Part shown: piece by piece, positions 24,500-32,653 of the stretch
Position numbering within the stretch: the stretch's first letter is position 1
How the letters are laid out: each line of letters opens with the position of its first letter
NCBI GenBank assembly: GCA_003724185.1
Contig: RHGM01000001.1
Location: 973,343-1,037,342 of the forward strand
Direction of reading: 5' to 3'
Source: Porphyrobacter sp. IPPAS B-1204
GTDB taxonomy: Bacteria; Pseudomonadota; Alphaproteobacteria; Sphingomonadales; Sphingomonadaceae
Length of the DNA stretch: 64,000 nt
Notes under the pieces: generated by a model
What the model was told of the DNA's origin: nothing
The model's database searches: none
What the model saw: only the letters and a program-made list of their open reading frames with translations
Translations under genes and position numbers: made by a program

Positions 24500-27211
24500 A
24501 TGTCGACCGGCACGCGCCTGGCAGGGCTGCTGCTTCTCACCACATCGCTCACCTTGCCGTCGGTCCTGCATGCGCAGGAAGCGCCGCAGGACGAGGACGC
24601 GCTGACCGAGGAGGTAGAGGGTGAGGAACCGCCCGAAGAAGAGCTGCAGGATACCGATATCTCGGTCCCCGGCGGCGGGATCATCGTCACCGGCCGTCGC
24701 AACCGCGATCCGGCGCGCAATTCGGGCCAGGTGCTGACTGTCCTTTCCGAAGCCGACATCGCCCGCACCGGCGAAGGCGATATTGCAGGTGCGCTGGCGC
24801 GCGTCAGCGGTCTATCGCTGGTCGGCAACGGCCGCGTCTTCGTGCGCGGTCTGGGTGACCGCTATTCGCTCGCCCTGCTCAACGGCCTGCCGCTGCCCAG
24901 CCCCGAACCGCTCAGCCGCGTGGTCCCGCTCGATATCTTCCCGACCAGCGTGATCGCATCGTCGCTGGTGCAGAAGACCTATTCGGCCAACTTCCCGGGC
25001 GAATTCGGCGGCGGGGTGATCAACCTCACCACCAAGGCGATCCCGACCGACGACTTCCTCACGGTTGGCTTTTCCGGCAGCGGCGATACCGAAACGACGT
25101 TCCAGAACGGCCTGACCTATTTCGGCAGCCGTTGGGACACTTTCGGCTTCGACAACGGCAACCGCGATTTCCCCACTGCACTGCAAGGCCTGATCGCCAG
25201 CGGTACGCGCGTCAATGATGCGCCTGCTGACGTGCAGCGCCAGCTGGCCGGGCAGATCATGCCGCTCAATCTGGTGACGCTCCAGAAGAACGATAACCTG
25301 CCGATGAACTTCAGCGCCAACATCACCGGCGGCGCTTCGTTCGAAGTGGGTGACGGCGATTACATCGGCCTGATCGCGACCGCCGGGATTACCAACACCT
25401 GGCGCAACCGCAATGTCACCAGCCAGCAGTTCGGCGATGCCGAAGCGGGCCAGCTTCTTTTGGACTCGCAGAACTTCATCACCGACAACAAGGTGCTGGT
25501 GAACGGCCTGATCGGCTTGGGTTTCGACATTGGCGAACACACGATCCGCTGGACCAACCTCTACATCCGCGACACCCTCAAGACCGCGCGTCTGGCGACC
25601 GGTACTGACAGCTTCACCGATGTCGCACGGCCGTTCGAATTCCAGACCCAGCAGACCGGTTGGTTCGAACGCCAGCTGATGGATTCGCAGATCGTCGCGG
25701 AATTCGAATTCGACAAGTTCGAGGTCGACCTGCGCGGCGGCTATGCCCGCACCGATCGCGAAGCACCCTACAACGCCATCGTCCCCTATATCCGCACCAA
25801 CATCCCCGGCGATCCCTTCGGCGACAAGTTCGTGGTCGATGTCGGCGCGCAGATCGGTGGCACGGAGCGTATCCAGATCGGTTTCGAAGACCTCACCGAA
25901 GAGCTGTGGTTCGGCAGCGCGGACGTAAGCTTCGAAGTGACGGACACGCTGTCGCTCACGGCTGGCTATGCCTATTCGGACACTACCCGCCGATCGATTT
26001 CGTTCATCATCCGTCCGCTGATCGACTCCACGGCGGAGTTCAACACCGCACTGCGCGCTTTGGGTCTGCGCCGTCCGGGGGACATCATCAATGGCGCCAC
26101 GCTGGCGACAGATGCCAACGGGGTCGGCTTCTTCAACGTCACCGTCTCTGACCCCACCCCCTTCCCGGTGTTCGATGCCGCGCTGACCACGCATGCAGGC
26201 TACGGCCTTGTGCGTTATCGTCCGACCGATCGTCTGAACATCGAAGCGGGCCTGCGTTACGAAGACGGGCTTCAGGTTGCGGCACCCGATCTGACCTTCG
26301 GCGGCGGCAATCTTGCCAACCCGACGCGAATCGCCAACGATTACTTCCTGCCGTCTGCCACCGTGACGTGGGAGGTGATCGACGATCTCCAGCTGCGCTT
26401 CTCGGCCTCGCAGACCATCGCCCGCCCGCAATTCCGCGAGTTGGTCGAACAGACCTATTTCGATCCCGAATCAAACCGCCGTTTCCGCGGGAACCCGTTC
26501 CTGCAGGACAGCGAGCTGATCAACGCCGAAGCGCGCGCCGAATATTACCTTGGCGGGCCGAGCAAGATCAGCCTTGCGGGCTTCTACAAGGAAATCGACA
26601 ACCCGATCGAAAACTTCCTGATCACCGCGCCCGGCATCATCGAAACGAGCTATGCCAACGCACCCTCGGCCCAGCTTTACGGTGCCGAGCTTGATCTGGC
26701 CTATGGCATCGATCTGGCCGATTGGGGCGGGTTCTTTGAAACCAAGCAGTTCCTGATCATCGCCAACTACACCTACACCCAGTCGGAAATTCAGGTTGGC
26801 GCTGATGATCTGGCACCCATCCCCGGCGCGACCGGGCAGCTGGCCAGCCAGCTGTTCGATGACGGTTCGCCGCTGGTCGGCCAGTCCGATCACGTCGCCA
26901 ACCTGTCGCTCGGCATCGAGGATCTCGACAAGGTCCAGCAGTTCACCGTGCTGTTCAACTACGCCAGCGAGCGTGTGACCCTGCGCGGCGGGGCGCTGCC
27001 CGATGTGGTGGAAGATCCGGGCCTGACGGTCGATCTGGTGGCACGTTCGGCGATCAAGCTGGGCGGCCTGCCGCTCGAACTGTCGCTGGAAGCCCGCAAC
27101 ATCTTCGGGCGCGACAATTTCGAGTTCCAGGAAGTGAACGGCAACCGCGCCGAGATCAACACCTTCGATGTCGGGACGAGTTTCGCCATCGGATTGAAGG
27201 CGGAATTTTAA
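24500..27211 (+). CDS. TonB-dependent outer-membrane receptor paired with the lipoprotein
   Basis: A 903-residue receptor. The signal peptide ends 'SVLHAQE', an acidic stretch follows (about 30-50), then a plug with 'GGGIIVTGRR', 'VFVRGLGDRYSLALLNGLPL' and 'FPGEFGGGVINLTTKAIP', and a barrel ending 'VGTSFAIGLKAEF'. The 'VRGLGDRY' plug pattern marks a proteobacterial receptor subgroup often found beside a large lipoprotein. I chose ATG 24500 because it has GAGGGGG upstream; the frame stays open back into the lipoprotein gene, but that part is a shadow of it. The substrate is unknown, possibly a phosphorus-containing compound given the upstream boxes (inference). Confidence 0.87.
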   Translation: MSTGTRLAGLLLLTTSLTLPSVLHAQEAPQDEDALTEEVEGEEPPEEELQDTDISVPGGGIIVTGRRNRDPARNSGQVLTVLSEADIARTGEGDIAGALARVSGLSLVGNGRVFVRGLGDRYSLALLNGLPLPSPEPLSRVVPLDIFPTSVIASSLVQKTYSANFPGEFGGGVINLTTKAIPTDDFLTVGFSGSGDTETTFQNGLTYFGSRWDTFGFDNGNRDFPTALQGLIASGTRVNDAPADVQRQLAGQIMPLNLVTLQKNDNLPMNFSANITGGASFEVGDGDYIGLIATAGITNTWRNRNVTSQQFGDAEAGQLLLDSQNFITDNKVLVNGLIGLGFDIGEHTIRWTNLYIRDTLKTARLATGTDSFTDVARPFEFQTQQTGWFERQLMDSQIVAEFEFDKFEVDLRGGYARTDREAPYNAIVPYIRTNIPGDPFGDKFVVDVGAQIGGTERIQIGFEDLTEELWFGSADVSFEVTDTLSLTAGYAYSDTTRRSISFIIRPLIDSTAEFNTALRALGLRRPGDIINGATLATDANGVGFFNVTVSDPTPFPVFDAALTTHAGYGLVRYRPTDRLNIEAGLRYEDGLQVAAPDLTFGGGNLANPTRIANDYFLPSATVTWEVIDDLQLRFSASQTIARPQFRELVEQTYFDPESNRRFRGNPFLQDSELINAEARAEYYLGGPSKISLAGFYKEIDNPIENFLITAPGIIETSYANAPSAQLYGAELDLAYGIDLADWGGFFETKQFLIIANYTYTQSEIQVGADDLAPIPGATGQLASQLFDDGSPLVGQSDHVANLSLGIEDLDKVQQFTVLFNYASERVTLRGGALPDVVEDPGLTVDLVARSAIKLGGLPLELSLEARNIFGRDNFEFQEVNGNRAEINTFDVGTSFAIGLKAEF

Positions 27212-27217
27212 GCGAAT

Positions 27218-27245
27218 GGGGGAGGAGGAACACCCCTCCCCCTTC
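27218..27245 (+). terminator. Terminator after the TonB receptor
   Basis: GGGGGAGG / CCTCCCCC, an 8-bp GC-rich stem with a 9-nt loop followed by TTCAT, 7 bases after the stop. The T run is short. Confidence 0.6.
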
Positions 27246-27249
27246 ATCA

Positions 27250-27366
27250 CCCCGTGCCTGACACGGGATTTGGCTTTCTTTGCGAAGGCCTATCTGAACG
27301 CGTAACCGCTCGCGCGCTTTTCGGAGCTCATCCAAAGGCAGCCATGCCCCGTGTCAAGCACGGGGC
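27250..27366. repeat. Pair of REP-like palindromic units in inverted orientation
   Basis: CCCCGTGCCTGACACGGG (27250-27267) and GCCCCGTGTCAAGCACGGGGC (27346-27366) are near-identical reverse complements of each other, and each is itself palindromic. They flank about 80 bp of non-coding DNA. This is the layout of a REP/BIME element between convergent genes. Confidence 0.65.
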
Positions 27367-27387
27367 GACGGGCTCCTTGGTACGCGA

Positions 27388-28062
27388 TCACCCCAGATCG
27401 AACACATACCCCAGGGACCGCACGGTGCGCAGCGGATTGCCGCCACCCGCTGCCTTGATCGAGCGGCGCAGGCGGCCGATCCAGACATCCACCGTGCGCT
27501 CGTCAATCGGCGGTTCGCGCTTGCCCAGCCCGCTGATCAGATCCTCGCGGGTCAGCACCCGGTTGGGGTTTTCAGCAAGGAAACGCAGCAGCCGGAATTC
27601 GTTGGGGCGCAGGATGATCGGCTCGCCCGCCCAGCGCGCCTGAAGCGCGGCCATGTCGATCACCAGCGCGCCCAGTTCGAATTTCTGGGTCGCATGGCGC
27701 TCAACCCCCCGCGATTGCAGGGCGAGAACGCGGTCAAGCACGGCAGTGCGAGTCAGCGGGCCGACCACGTAATCATCCGCCCCGGCCCGCAGCGCCCGGC
27801 GGCGGTCCTCGGGGTCGTTCTCTTCCAGCACCATCGTCACGTGCGCTTCGGCGGTGCGCGGATCGGCGCGCAGGCGGCGGCACATCTCGAGGCCTGCAAG
27901 ATCGGGCATCACCCAGTCGACAAAGGCCCACATCGGCCCTTCGACCAGCCTTCGCGGGCCTTCAGGGCCAAGCTTGTCGAAGGTAAAGCGACGCTGATCG
28001 TGCACGAAATCATCCAGGCTTTCGCCCAACTCGCCCGTCAGGAAGATATTGACGACATCCAT
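27388..28062 (-). CDS. Winged-helix (OmpR/PhoB-type) response regulator with a degenerate receiver
   Basis: A 224-residue DNA-binding regulator. The C-terminal half (about 125-224) is a clear PhoB/OmpR winged helix: 'LRPNEFRLLRFLAENPNRVL', 'DERTVDVWIGRLRRSI', 'RTVRSLGYVFDLG'. The N-terminal receiver keeps the fold and an Asp at 49 ('VDWVMPDLAG') but lacks the acidic pair after the first strand ('NIFLTGELGES'). The Thr/Ser after strand 4 is replaced ('TMVLEEN'), and the invariant Lys is Gly101 ('YVVGPL'). It may therefore work without classic phosphorylation. No sensor kinase lies nearby, and a Pho-box-like site lies 43 bp upstream. Confidence 0.85.
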   Translation of the reverse strand: MDVVNIFLTGELGESLDDFVHDQRRFTFDKLGPEGPRRLVEGPMWAFVDWVMPDLAGLEMCRRLRADPRTAEAHVTMVLEENDPEDRRRALRAGADDYVVGPLTRTAVLDRVLALQSRGVERHATQKFELGALVIDMAALQARWAGEPIILRPNEFRLLRFLAENPNRVLTREDLISGLGKREPPIDERTVDVWIGRLRRSIKAAGGGNPLRTVRSLGYVFDLG

Positions 28063-28104
28063 GCACTGCTTGCCCCGGTTTCCCGAGGGGAGTGGCGCAG
28101 GCGT

Positions 28105-28122
28105 GTGACGCGTTTATGACGG
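28105..28122 (-). promoter_or_regulatory. Pho-box-like site upstream of the response-regulator gene
   Basis: On the minus strand: CCGTCAT-AAAC-GCGTCAC, matching the Pho heptamers at 6/7 and 5/7 with correct 11-base spacing and orientation. The match is imperfect and chance cannot be excluded. Confidence 0.4.
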
Positions 28123-28154
28123 GATTGCAGTGTCATGTCACACAGGCAAAGGAT

Positions 28155-28895
28155 TCAGGACAGGGTCAGCCCCCCGTCCACCACCAGCGTCTGTCCGGTG
28201 ATGTAAGAGGAGAGCGGCGAGGCGAGGAACAGCGCTGCGCCGGCCATGTCTTCAGGCGTGCCCATGCGGCGCAGGGGGATGGATTTGAGGCTGGCTTCGA
28301 GGCGTTCGGGGTGATCGGTGGTGACGCTGGTCAGCTTGGTCGGCACCAGCCCAGGGGCGATCCCATTGACCCGGATCCCGTCCCGCGCCCAGGCCTCTCC
28401 CAGCGTCTTGGTAAGGCTCGCCGCGCCTGCCTTGGAGGCGGCGTAGGCGGGCGTGCCGATGGTCGATTTGAACGCGGCGACGCTGGAGACGATGATGATC
28501 GTGCCCTTGGTGGCGGCCAGCGCGGGGTGGAAGGCGCGGGCGGCATCCATCACCGAATTGAGATTGACGTCGACCACCGCATCCCAGCCTTCGCGGGCGA
28601 ACTCCTGCCGCCCGTATCGGACCGTGCCTTGGGAGAGGACGAGCACATCGAGCGGGCCAAAATCCGCCGCCAGCCGGTCAGCCGCATCGCGGTCGGTCAG
28701 GTTCAACTGGCGGTAATCCAGCCCGGTGAAATCGGCGTCCTCCGCCTCCAGATAATCGCCGAAATCGGGCCGGGTGCCGGTGACGGTGACGCTCGCTCCG
28801 CGCCCCCGGAACCCATGCGCGATGCCGTTACCGATCCCGCTCGACCCGCCAATGACGAGGATGCGCTTGCCGGTGAAGTTCAGGGCGTCTGCCAC
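28155..28895 (-). CDS. Short-chain dehydrogenase/reductase (SDR)
   Basis: A 246-residue classical SDR. The cofactor motif is 'GGSSGIGNGIA' near residue 16, the 'LSQG' strand-4 motif replaces the usual NNAG, and catalytic Ser and Tyr-x-x-x-Lys are in 'IIVSSVAAF' and 'YAASKAG'. It ends with 'SYITGQTLVVDGG'. The GTG start lies two bases past the stop of the acyl-CoA dehydrogenase gene, so the two are co-translated. Beta-oxidation or another acyl-CoA/alcohol oxidation is plausible; the substrate is not shown by the sequence. Confidence 0.85.
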   Translation of the reverse strand: MADALNFTGKRILVIGGSSGIGNGIAHGFRGRGASVTVTGTRPDFGDYLEAEDADFTGLDYRQLNLTDRDAADRLAADFGPLDVLVLSQGTVRYGRQEFAREGWDAVVDVNLNSVMDAARAFHPALAATKGTIIIVSSVAAFKSTIGTPAYAASKAGAASLTKTLGEAWARDGIRVNGIAPGLVPTKLTSVTTDHPERLEASLKSIPLRRMGTPEDMAGAALFLASPLSSYITGQTLVVDGGLTLS

Positions 28896-28896
28896 C

Positions 28897-30039
28897 TCAA
28901 ATGCTCCGCGAGATCACTTCCTTCATGATCTCGTTCGTGCCCCCGAAAATCCGCGTCACCCGCGCATCGCGCCACAGCCGGGCGATGGCGTATTCGTTCA
29001 TGTAGCCCGCCCCGCCGTGGAGCTGCAGCGCGGTGTCGCAGCATTCCCACTGGAGGTCGGTATGCCACAGCTTGGCGGCGCTCGCTTCGTCGGTGGTGAG
29101 TTCGCCCGCCAAGTGCTTGCGGATCGCCCAGTCGAGGTGCGCCCAGCCGACCTGCAGCTTGGCCTTCAGGTCAGCCAGCGTGAACTTGGTGTTCTGGAAC
29201 TCGAACACGGTCTTGCCAAACGCCTTGCGGTCCTTGGTGAATTTGACCGCTTCATCAAACGCCCGCTGCGCTGCGGCTTGCGCGCCGACTGCGATGCCGA
29301 GGCGTTCCTGCGGCAGTTCCTCCATCAGGTGCACGAAGCCCATGCCTTCTGCGCCAAGGATGTTGGTCATCGGCACGCGGCAATCGTTGAAGAACAATTC
29401 GGACGTGTCGGCGGCGTGCTGGCCGATCTTGTCGAGATTGCGCCCTCGCTCGAAACCGGGGGTGTCTGCGTCGACCAGAACGAGGCTGATGCCCTTCGAT
29501 CCCAGCGAAGGATCGGTCTTGGCGACGACGATCACGCAATCGGCGTTCTGGCCGTTGGTGATGTAGGTTTTCGACCCGTTGATGACGAGGTGGTTGCCAT
29601 CCTTCTTCGCCGTGGTGCGGATGCCCTGAAGGTCGCTCCCTGCGCCCGGTTCGGTCATGGCGATGGCGGTGATGATGTCGCCGCTGACCATGCCGGGGAG
29701 GTACTTGGCGCGCTGTTCATCGTTGCCGAGACGCTCGAAATAATTGGCGGTGATGTCGTTCTGGAGCGTGAAGCCCGCCGACGATCCGAGATAGGACAGC
29801 TCCTCGGTCAGCACGCAGTTGAAGCCGAAATCGAGGCCGAGGCCGCCGTTTTCCTCCTTCACCGTCATGCACAGCATGCCCGCATCGCCCATCTTCTTCC
29901 ACACATCGCGGGGCACGATGCCGTTGGCCTCGTGCTCGTCCATATGGGGGGTCAAGGATTCTGCGAAGACCTTGCGGACAGTGTCGCGGAAGGCCTCGTG
30001 GTCTTCGTTATAGGCGGTGCGGTAGGAGGTTGCGAGCAT
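28897..30039 (-). CDS. Acyl-CoA dehydrogenase
   Basis: A 380-residue FAD enzyme that introduces the alpha,beta double bond into acyl-CoA. The family signatures are complete: 'MTEPGAGSDLQGIRTTA' (flavin/substrate loop), 'GSKTYITNG', 'QERLGIAVGAQ', and the C-terminal 'RIFGGTNEIMKEVI' with the region of the catalytic Glu. The ATG at 30039 has GGAGAG nearby and fits the family N-terminus ('YNEDHEAFRDTVRKVFAE'); a start six codons earlier is possible. It is upstream of, and coupled to, the SDR gene. Confidence 0.9.
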   Translation of the reverse strand: MLATSYRTAYNEDHEAFRDTVRKVFAESLTPHMDEHEANGIVPRDVWKKMGDAGMLCMTVKEENGGLGLDFGFNCVLTEELSYLGSSAGFTLQNDITANYFERLGNDEQRAKYLPGMVSGDIITAIAMTEPGAGSDLQGIRTTAKKDGNHLVINGSKTYITNGQNADCVIVVAKTDPSLGSKGISLVLVDADTPGFERGRNLDKIGQHAADTSELFFNDCRVPMTNILGAEGMGFVHLMEELPQERLGIAVGAQAAAQRAFDEAVKFTKDRKAFGKTVFEFQNTKFTLADLKAKLQVGWAHLDWAIRKHLAGELTTDEASAAKLWHTDLQWECCDTALQLHGGAGYMNEYAIARLWRDARVTRIFGGTNEIMKEVISRSI

Positions 30040-30125
30040 GGGGGTTCTCTCCGGCAAAACGGTTTTGATTTGCCACGATAGAACCGCGCCTGCGGGCGGG
30101 GGTCAAGCGCGAAAGTGGGGAGATG

Positions 30126-30494
30126 TCAGGCCCGGCTGCACACCACCAGCACGTGAAGCGTCGCCCCGTCTTCGCTCAACACAGGGCTCGCCATGCCATT
30201 GGGCAGATCTTTGAGTACCGGGCGCAGTTGCGGGGGCAGTTCGGTCGCATGGACGAAGCGCTTGCGCTCAACCTTTGCATCCATGGCCTTGCCGAGCTTC
30301 ACCGCGTCCCCGCAGGTGTTGATCTCCATGGTGCGTGCCTGGAATTCCTCGATAGGAACCGCGCTGGCGGCGACCGACAGCTGAACAAGGTTGTAGTTCG
30401 GGAGCGACGAGGTGCTTTCCTGCTCGGCGAGAGCAGCGACAGGCGCAAACGCAGCTGCAAGCATGGCGGCGGTGGGAATCAAACGGTGCAGCAT
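30126..30494 (-). CDS. Small exported protein, C-terminus resembling the end of a SurA parvulin domain
   Basis: A 122-residue protein with signal peptide 'FAPVAALAEQ'. The C-terminal third ('ELPPQLRPVLKDLPNGMASP', then 'DGATLHVLVVCSRA') resembles the last strand-helix-strand of SurA/PpiC parvulin domains. The full peptidyl-prolyl isomerase domain is not present, so activity is doubtful. Two Cys (near 60 and the end) could pair. It could be a domain remnant or an unrelated periplasmic protein; I cannot name a function. Confidence 0.6.
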   Translation of the reverse strand: MLHRLIPTAAMLAAAFAPVAALAEQESTSSLPNYNLVQLSVAASAVPIEEFQARTMEINTCGDAVKLGKAMDAKVERKRFVHATELPPQLRPVLKDLPNGMASPVLSEDGATLHVLVVCSRA

Positions 30495-30572
30495 GGCAGT
30501 CTCCCTGATAAAGGAAAACTGACCTGACGATACTGAACCGTTTGTGAATGCTGCGGAATAGACCGCCGCGTC

Positions 30573-31388
30573 TTACCCCACGAACGCCCGCTCGATCACG
30601 AACTGCCCGGGCTTGTTGTTGGCGCCTTCCTCGAACCCGCGGCGTTCCAGGTCAGCGGCGTGATCCTTGATCATCGCCATTGATCCGCACAGCATCACGC
30701 GGTCCTCGTCCGGCACGAAGCGCTGCGGGCCCTTGCTCTGCTCGAACAACCGGCCATCGTCGATCAGCGCCTGAATGCGGCCCTGCGTGCGGAACGGTTC
30801 GCGGGTCACGGTCGGCACATAGATCATCTTGGCGCGGTCTTCGTCTTCGAGCAGCGGGTCGCCTTCGAGCTTGGATTCCAGCAGCTCGCGGTAGGCCAGC
30901 TCGTTCACATTGCGCACCGAATGGACGACGATCACTTCCTCGAACATCCCGTAAACCTCGGGATCGCGCACGAGGCTCATGAACGGCGCAAGGCCAGTGC
31001 CGGTCGAGAGCATGAACAGCCGCTTGCCCGGCAGCAGCGCGTCGGTCACCAGCGTGCCGGTCGGCTTCTTGCCGAGGTAGATCGGATCGCCCACCTTGAT
31101 GTGCTGGAGCCGCGAGGTCAGCGGGCCGTCCTGCACCTTGATCGAGAGGAATTCCAATTCCTCGTCATAGCTGGGCGAAGCCACCGAATAGGCGCGCAGC
31201 AGCGGCTTGCCGTTGTCACCGGGCAGGCCGATCATCACGAACTCGCCCGAACGGAAGCGGAAGCTTGCCGGACGAGTGATCTTGAAACTGAACAGCCCCT
31301 CGCACCAGTGGTGGACATAGGTGATCGTCTCGACGGAGAGCGCCGCGCTTTCGGTGAACTGGTCGCGGTCGATGATGGGCTGGTTCAA
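30573..31388 (-). CDS. fpr: Ferredoxin/flavodoxin-NADP+ reductase
   Basis: A 271-residue FAD enzyme that moves electrons between NADPH and ferredoxin or flavodoxin. It shows the FAD motif 'LLRAYSVASP', the NADP-pocket 'LSTGTGLAPFMSL', 'VMLCGSMAMIKD', and the bacterial-subclass C-terminus 'VIERAFVG'. Length fits the bacterial FPR class. It is monocistronic by position, between a small exported gene and the iron transporter gene. It is often linked to oxidative stress and iron metabolism. Confidence 0.92.
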   Translation of the reverse strand: MNQPIIDRDQFTESAALSVETITYVHHWCEGLFSFKITRPASFRFRSGEFVMIGLPGDNGKPLLRAYSVASPSYDEELEFLSIKVQDGPLTSRLQHIKVGDPIYLGKKPTGTLVTDALLPGKRLFMLSTGTGLAPFMSLVRDPEVYGMFEEVIVVHSVRNVNELAYRELLESKLEGDPLLEDEDRAKMIYVPTVTREPFRTQGRIQALIDDGRLFEQSKGPQRFVPDEDRVMLCGSMAMIKDHAADLERRGFEEGANNKPGQFVIERAFVG

Positions 31389-31532
31389 AACGGGCCTCGG
31401 ATAAAGGTCTGCGCCGCCCGGAGGGGCAGCAGGAAATGGGGGCGCAAATGGACTAGACCTGCGCGCCCTTCAAGACAGTTTAGTGTTAAGGGGTGAAAGC
31501 GGGCCTTGATGTGGCGCAAATCTAGGCTGGGA

Positions 31533-32576
31533 TCAGTTCCATCCCGCCCGGTCGAAGATTGTCACCGCCTGTGCCTGACCCTTGCCGATCTCGGCCACGC
31601 TAAGCGTGTCGAACTTGAACGGCCCCAGCGCCTCTACCGCCGAATTGGCTTTCAGGCCGACGCTGGCCGGATACTCGTTGTTGCCATCGGCAAAGTAACG
31701 CTGGGCGCTTTCCGACGTCAGATATTCGAGGAACTTCACCGCATTGTCGCGGTTGGGCGAGGTCTTGACGAGGCCTGCGCCGCTGACGTTGACGTGGGTG
31801 CCGACCCCGCCCTGATCGGGGAAGATCACCCCGACCTTGTCAAACATCGCCTTTTCCTTGGCATCTCCGCCGGCATAGCGCGCAAGGTAATAGGTGTTGA
31901 CCACGGAGACGCGGCACTGGCCTGCGGCGACAGCTTCGATCATCGCGGTGTCATTGCCTTGCGGCGCCTGCTTGAAATTGGCGACCACGCCCTTGGTCCA
32001 CGCCTCCGCCTCGGCCGCGCCCTTGTGGGCGATGATGCTGGAGAGGAGCGAGATGTTGTAGATGTTCGATGACGACCGCATGCAGATTGCGCCCTTCAGC
32101 GCCGGGTTCGCCAGGTCGGCATAGTTCGCCAGCCCCTCGGGCGCGCCCTGGGCCTTGTCGTAAATGATGATCCGCGCGCGGGTCGAGAGGCCGAACCACA
32201 GGCCGTCAGGGTGACGCAGGTGGGCGGGCAGGCGTTCTTTCAGCACCGGCGAATCGACCGGGGCGAGGATTCCCGCCTGCTCGGCGCGCCACAGCCGCCC
32301 GGCGTCCACCGTGATGAGCAGATCGGCAGGGCTGAATTCGCCCTCGGACTGGATGCGTTCAATCAGCGCGTCGGCATCGGCTTCGATGCGGTTGACCTTG
32401 ATGCCGGTCTGCTTGGTGAAATCCTCGTACAGCGCCAGATCGGTGTCATAGTGGCGCGAGGAATAGATGTTGACCTCACCCGTGATGGGCGCCGCCTCGC
32501 CAGCGGGTTCCTCCGCGCAGGCTGACAGCGCGGCAATGCCGACACAGGCGAAGGCGGTGAGGAGGAGATTCTTCAT
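31533..32576 (-). CDS. fbpA: Iron(III) ABC transporter substrate-binding lipoprotein
   Basis: A 347-residue periplasmic ferric-binding protein of the FbpA/FutA type. The lipobox 'IAALSAC' (Cys near 20) makes it a lipoprotein anchored to a membrane, unlike soluble Neisseria FbpA. The mature start 'VNIYSSRHYDTDLALYEDF' and the paired iron-ligand tyrosines in 'VNTYYLARY' are typical. It lies downstream of the ATPase gene on the same strand. The Fur-like palindrome at 32600-32616 upstream of its start suggests iron control. Confidence 0.9.
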   Translation of the reverse strand: MKNLLLTAFACVGIAALSACAEEPAGEAAPITGEVNIYSSRHYDTDLALYEDFTKQTGIKVNRIEADADALIERIQSEGEFSPADLLITVDAGRLWRAEQAGILAPVDSPVLKERLPAHLRHPDGLWFGLSTRARIIIYDKAQGAPEGLANYADLANPALKGAICMRSSSNIYNISLLSSIIAHKGAAEAEAWTKGVVANFKQAPQGNDTAMIEAVAAGQCRVSVVNTYYLARYAGGDAKEKAMFDKVGVIFPDQGGVGTHVNVSGAGLVKTSPNRDNAVKFLEYLTSESAQRYFADGNNEYPASVGLKANSAVEALGPFKFDTLSVAEIGKGQAQAVTIFDRAGWN

Positions 32577-32599
32577 CGGGGAGGGCTTTCTGTGGCTAT

Positions 32600-32616
32600 T
32601 TGCGAATGACTTGCAA
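32600..32616 (-). promoter_or_regulatory. Fur-box-like palindrome upstream of fbpA
   Basis: TTGCGAATGACTTGCAA, a 17-bp imperfect palindrome resembling the TTGCAAAT-ATTTGCAA form of Fur boxes, 24 bases before the fbpA start. Iron regulation of fbpA fits. The match is not perfect. Confidence 0.4.
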
Positions 32617-32653
32617 TATTATCGCGCTCCACGCAAGGCCTAATGGCGCGCGC

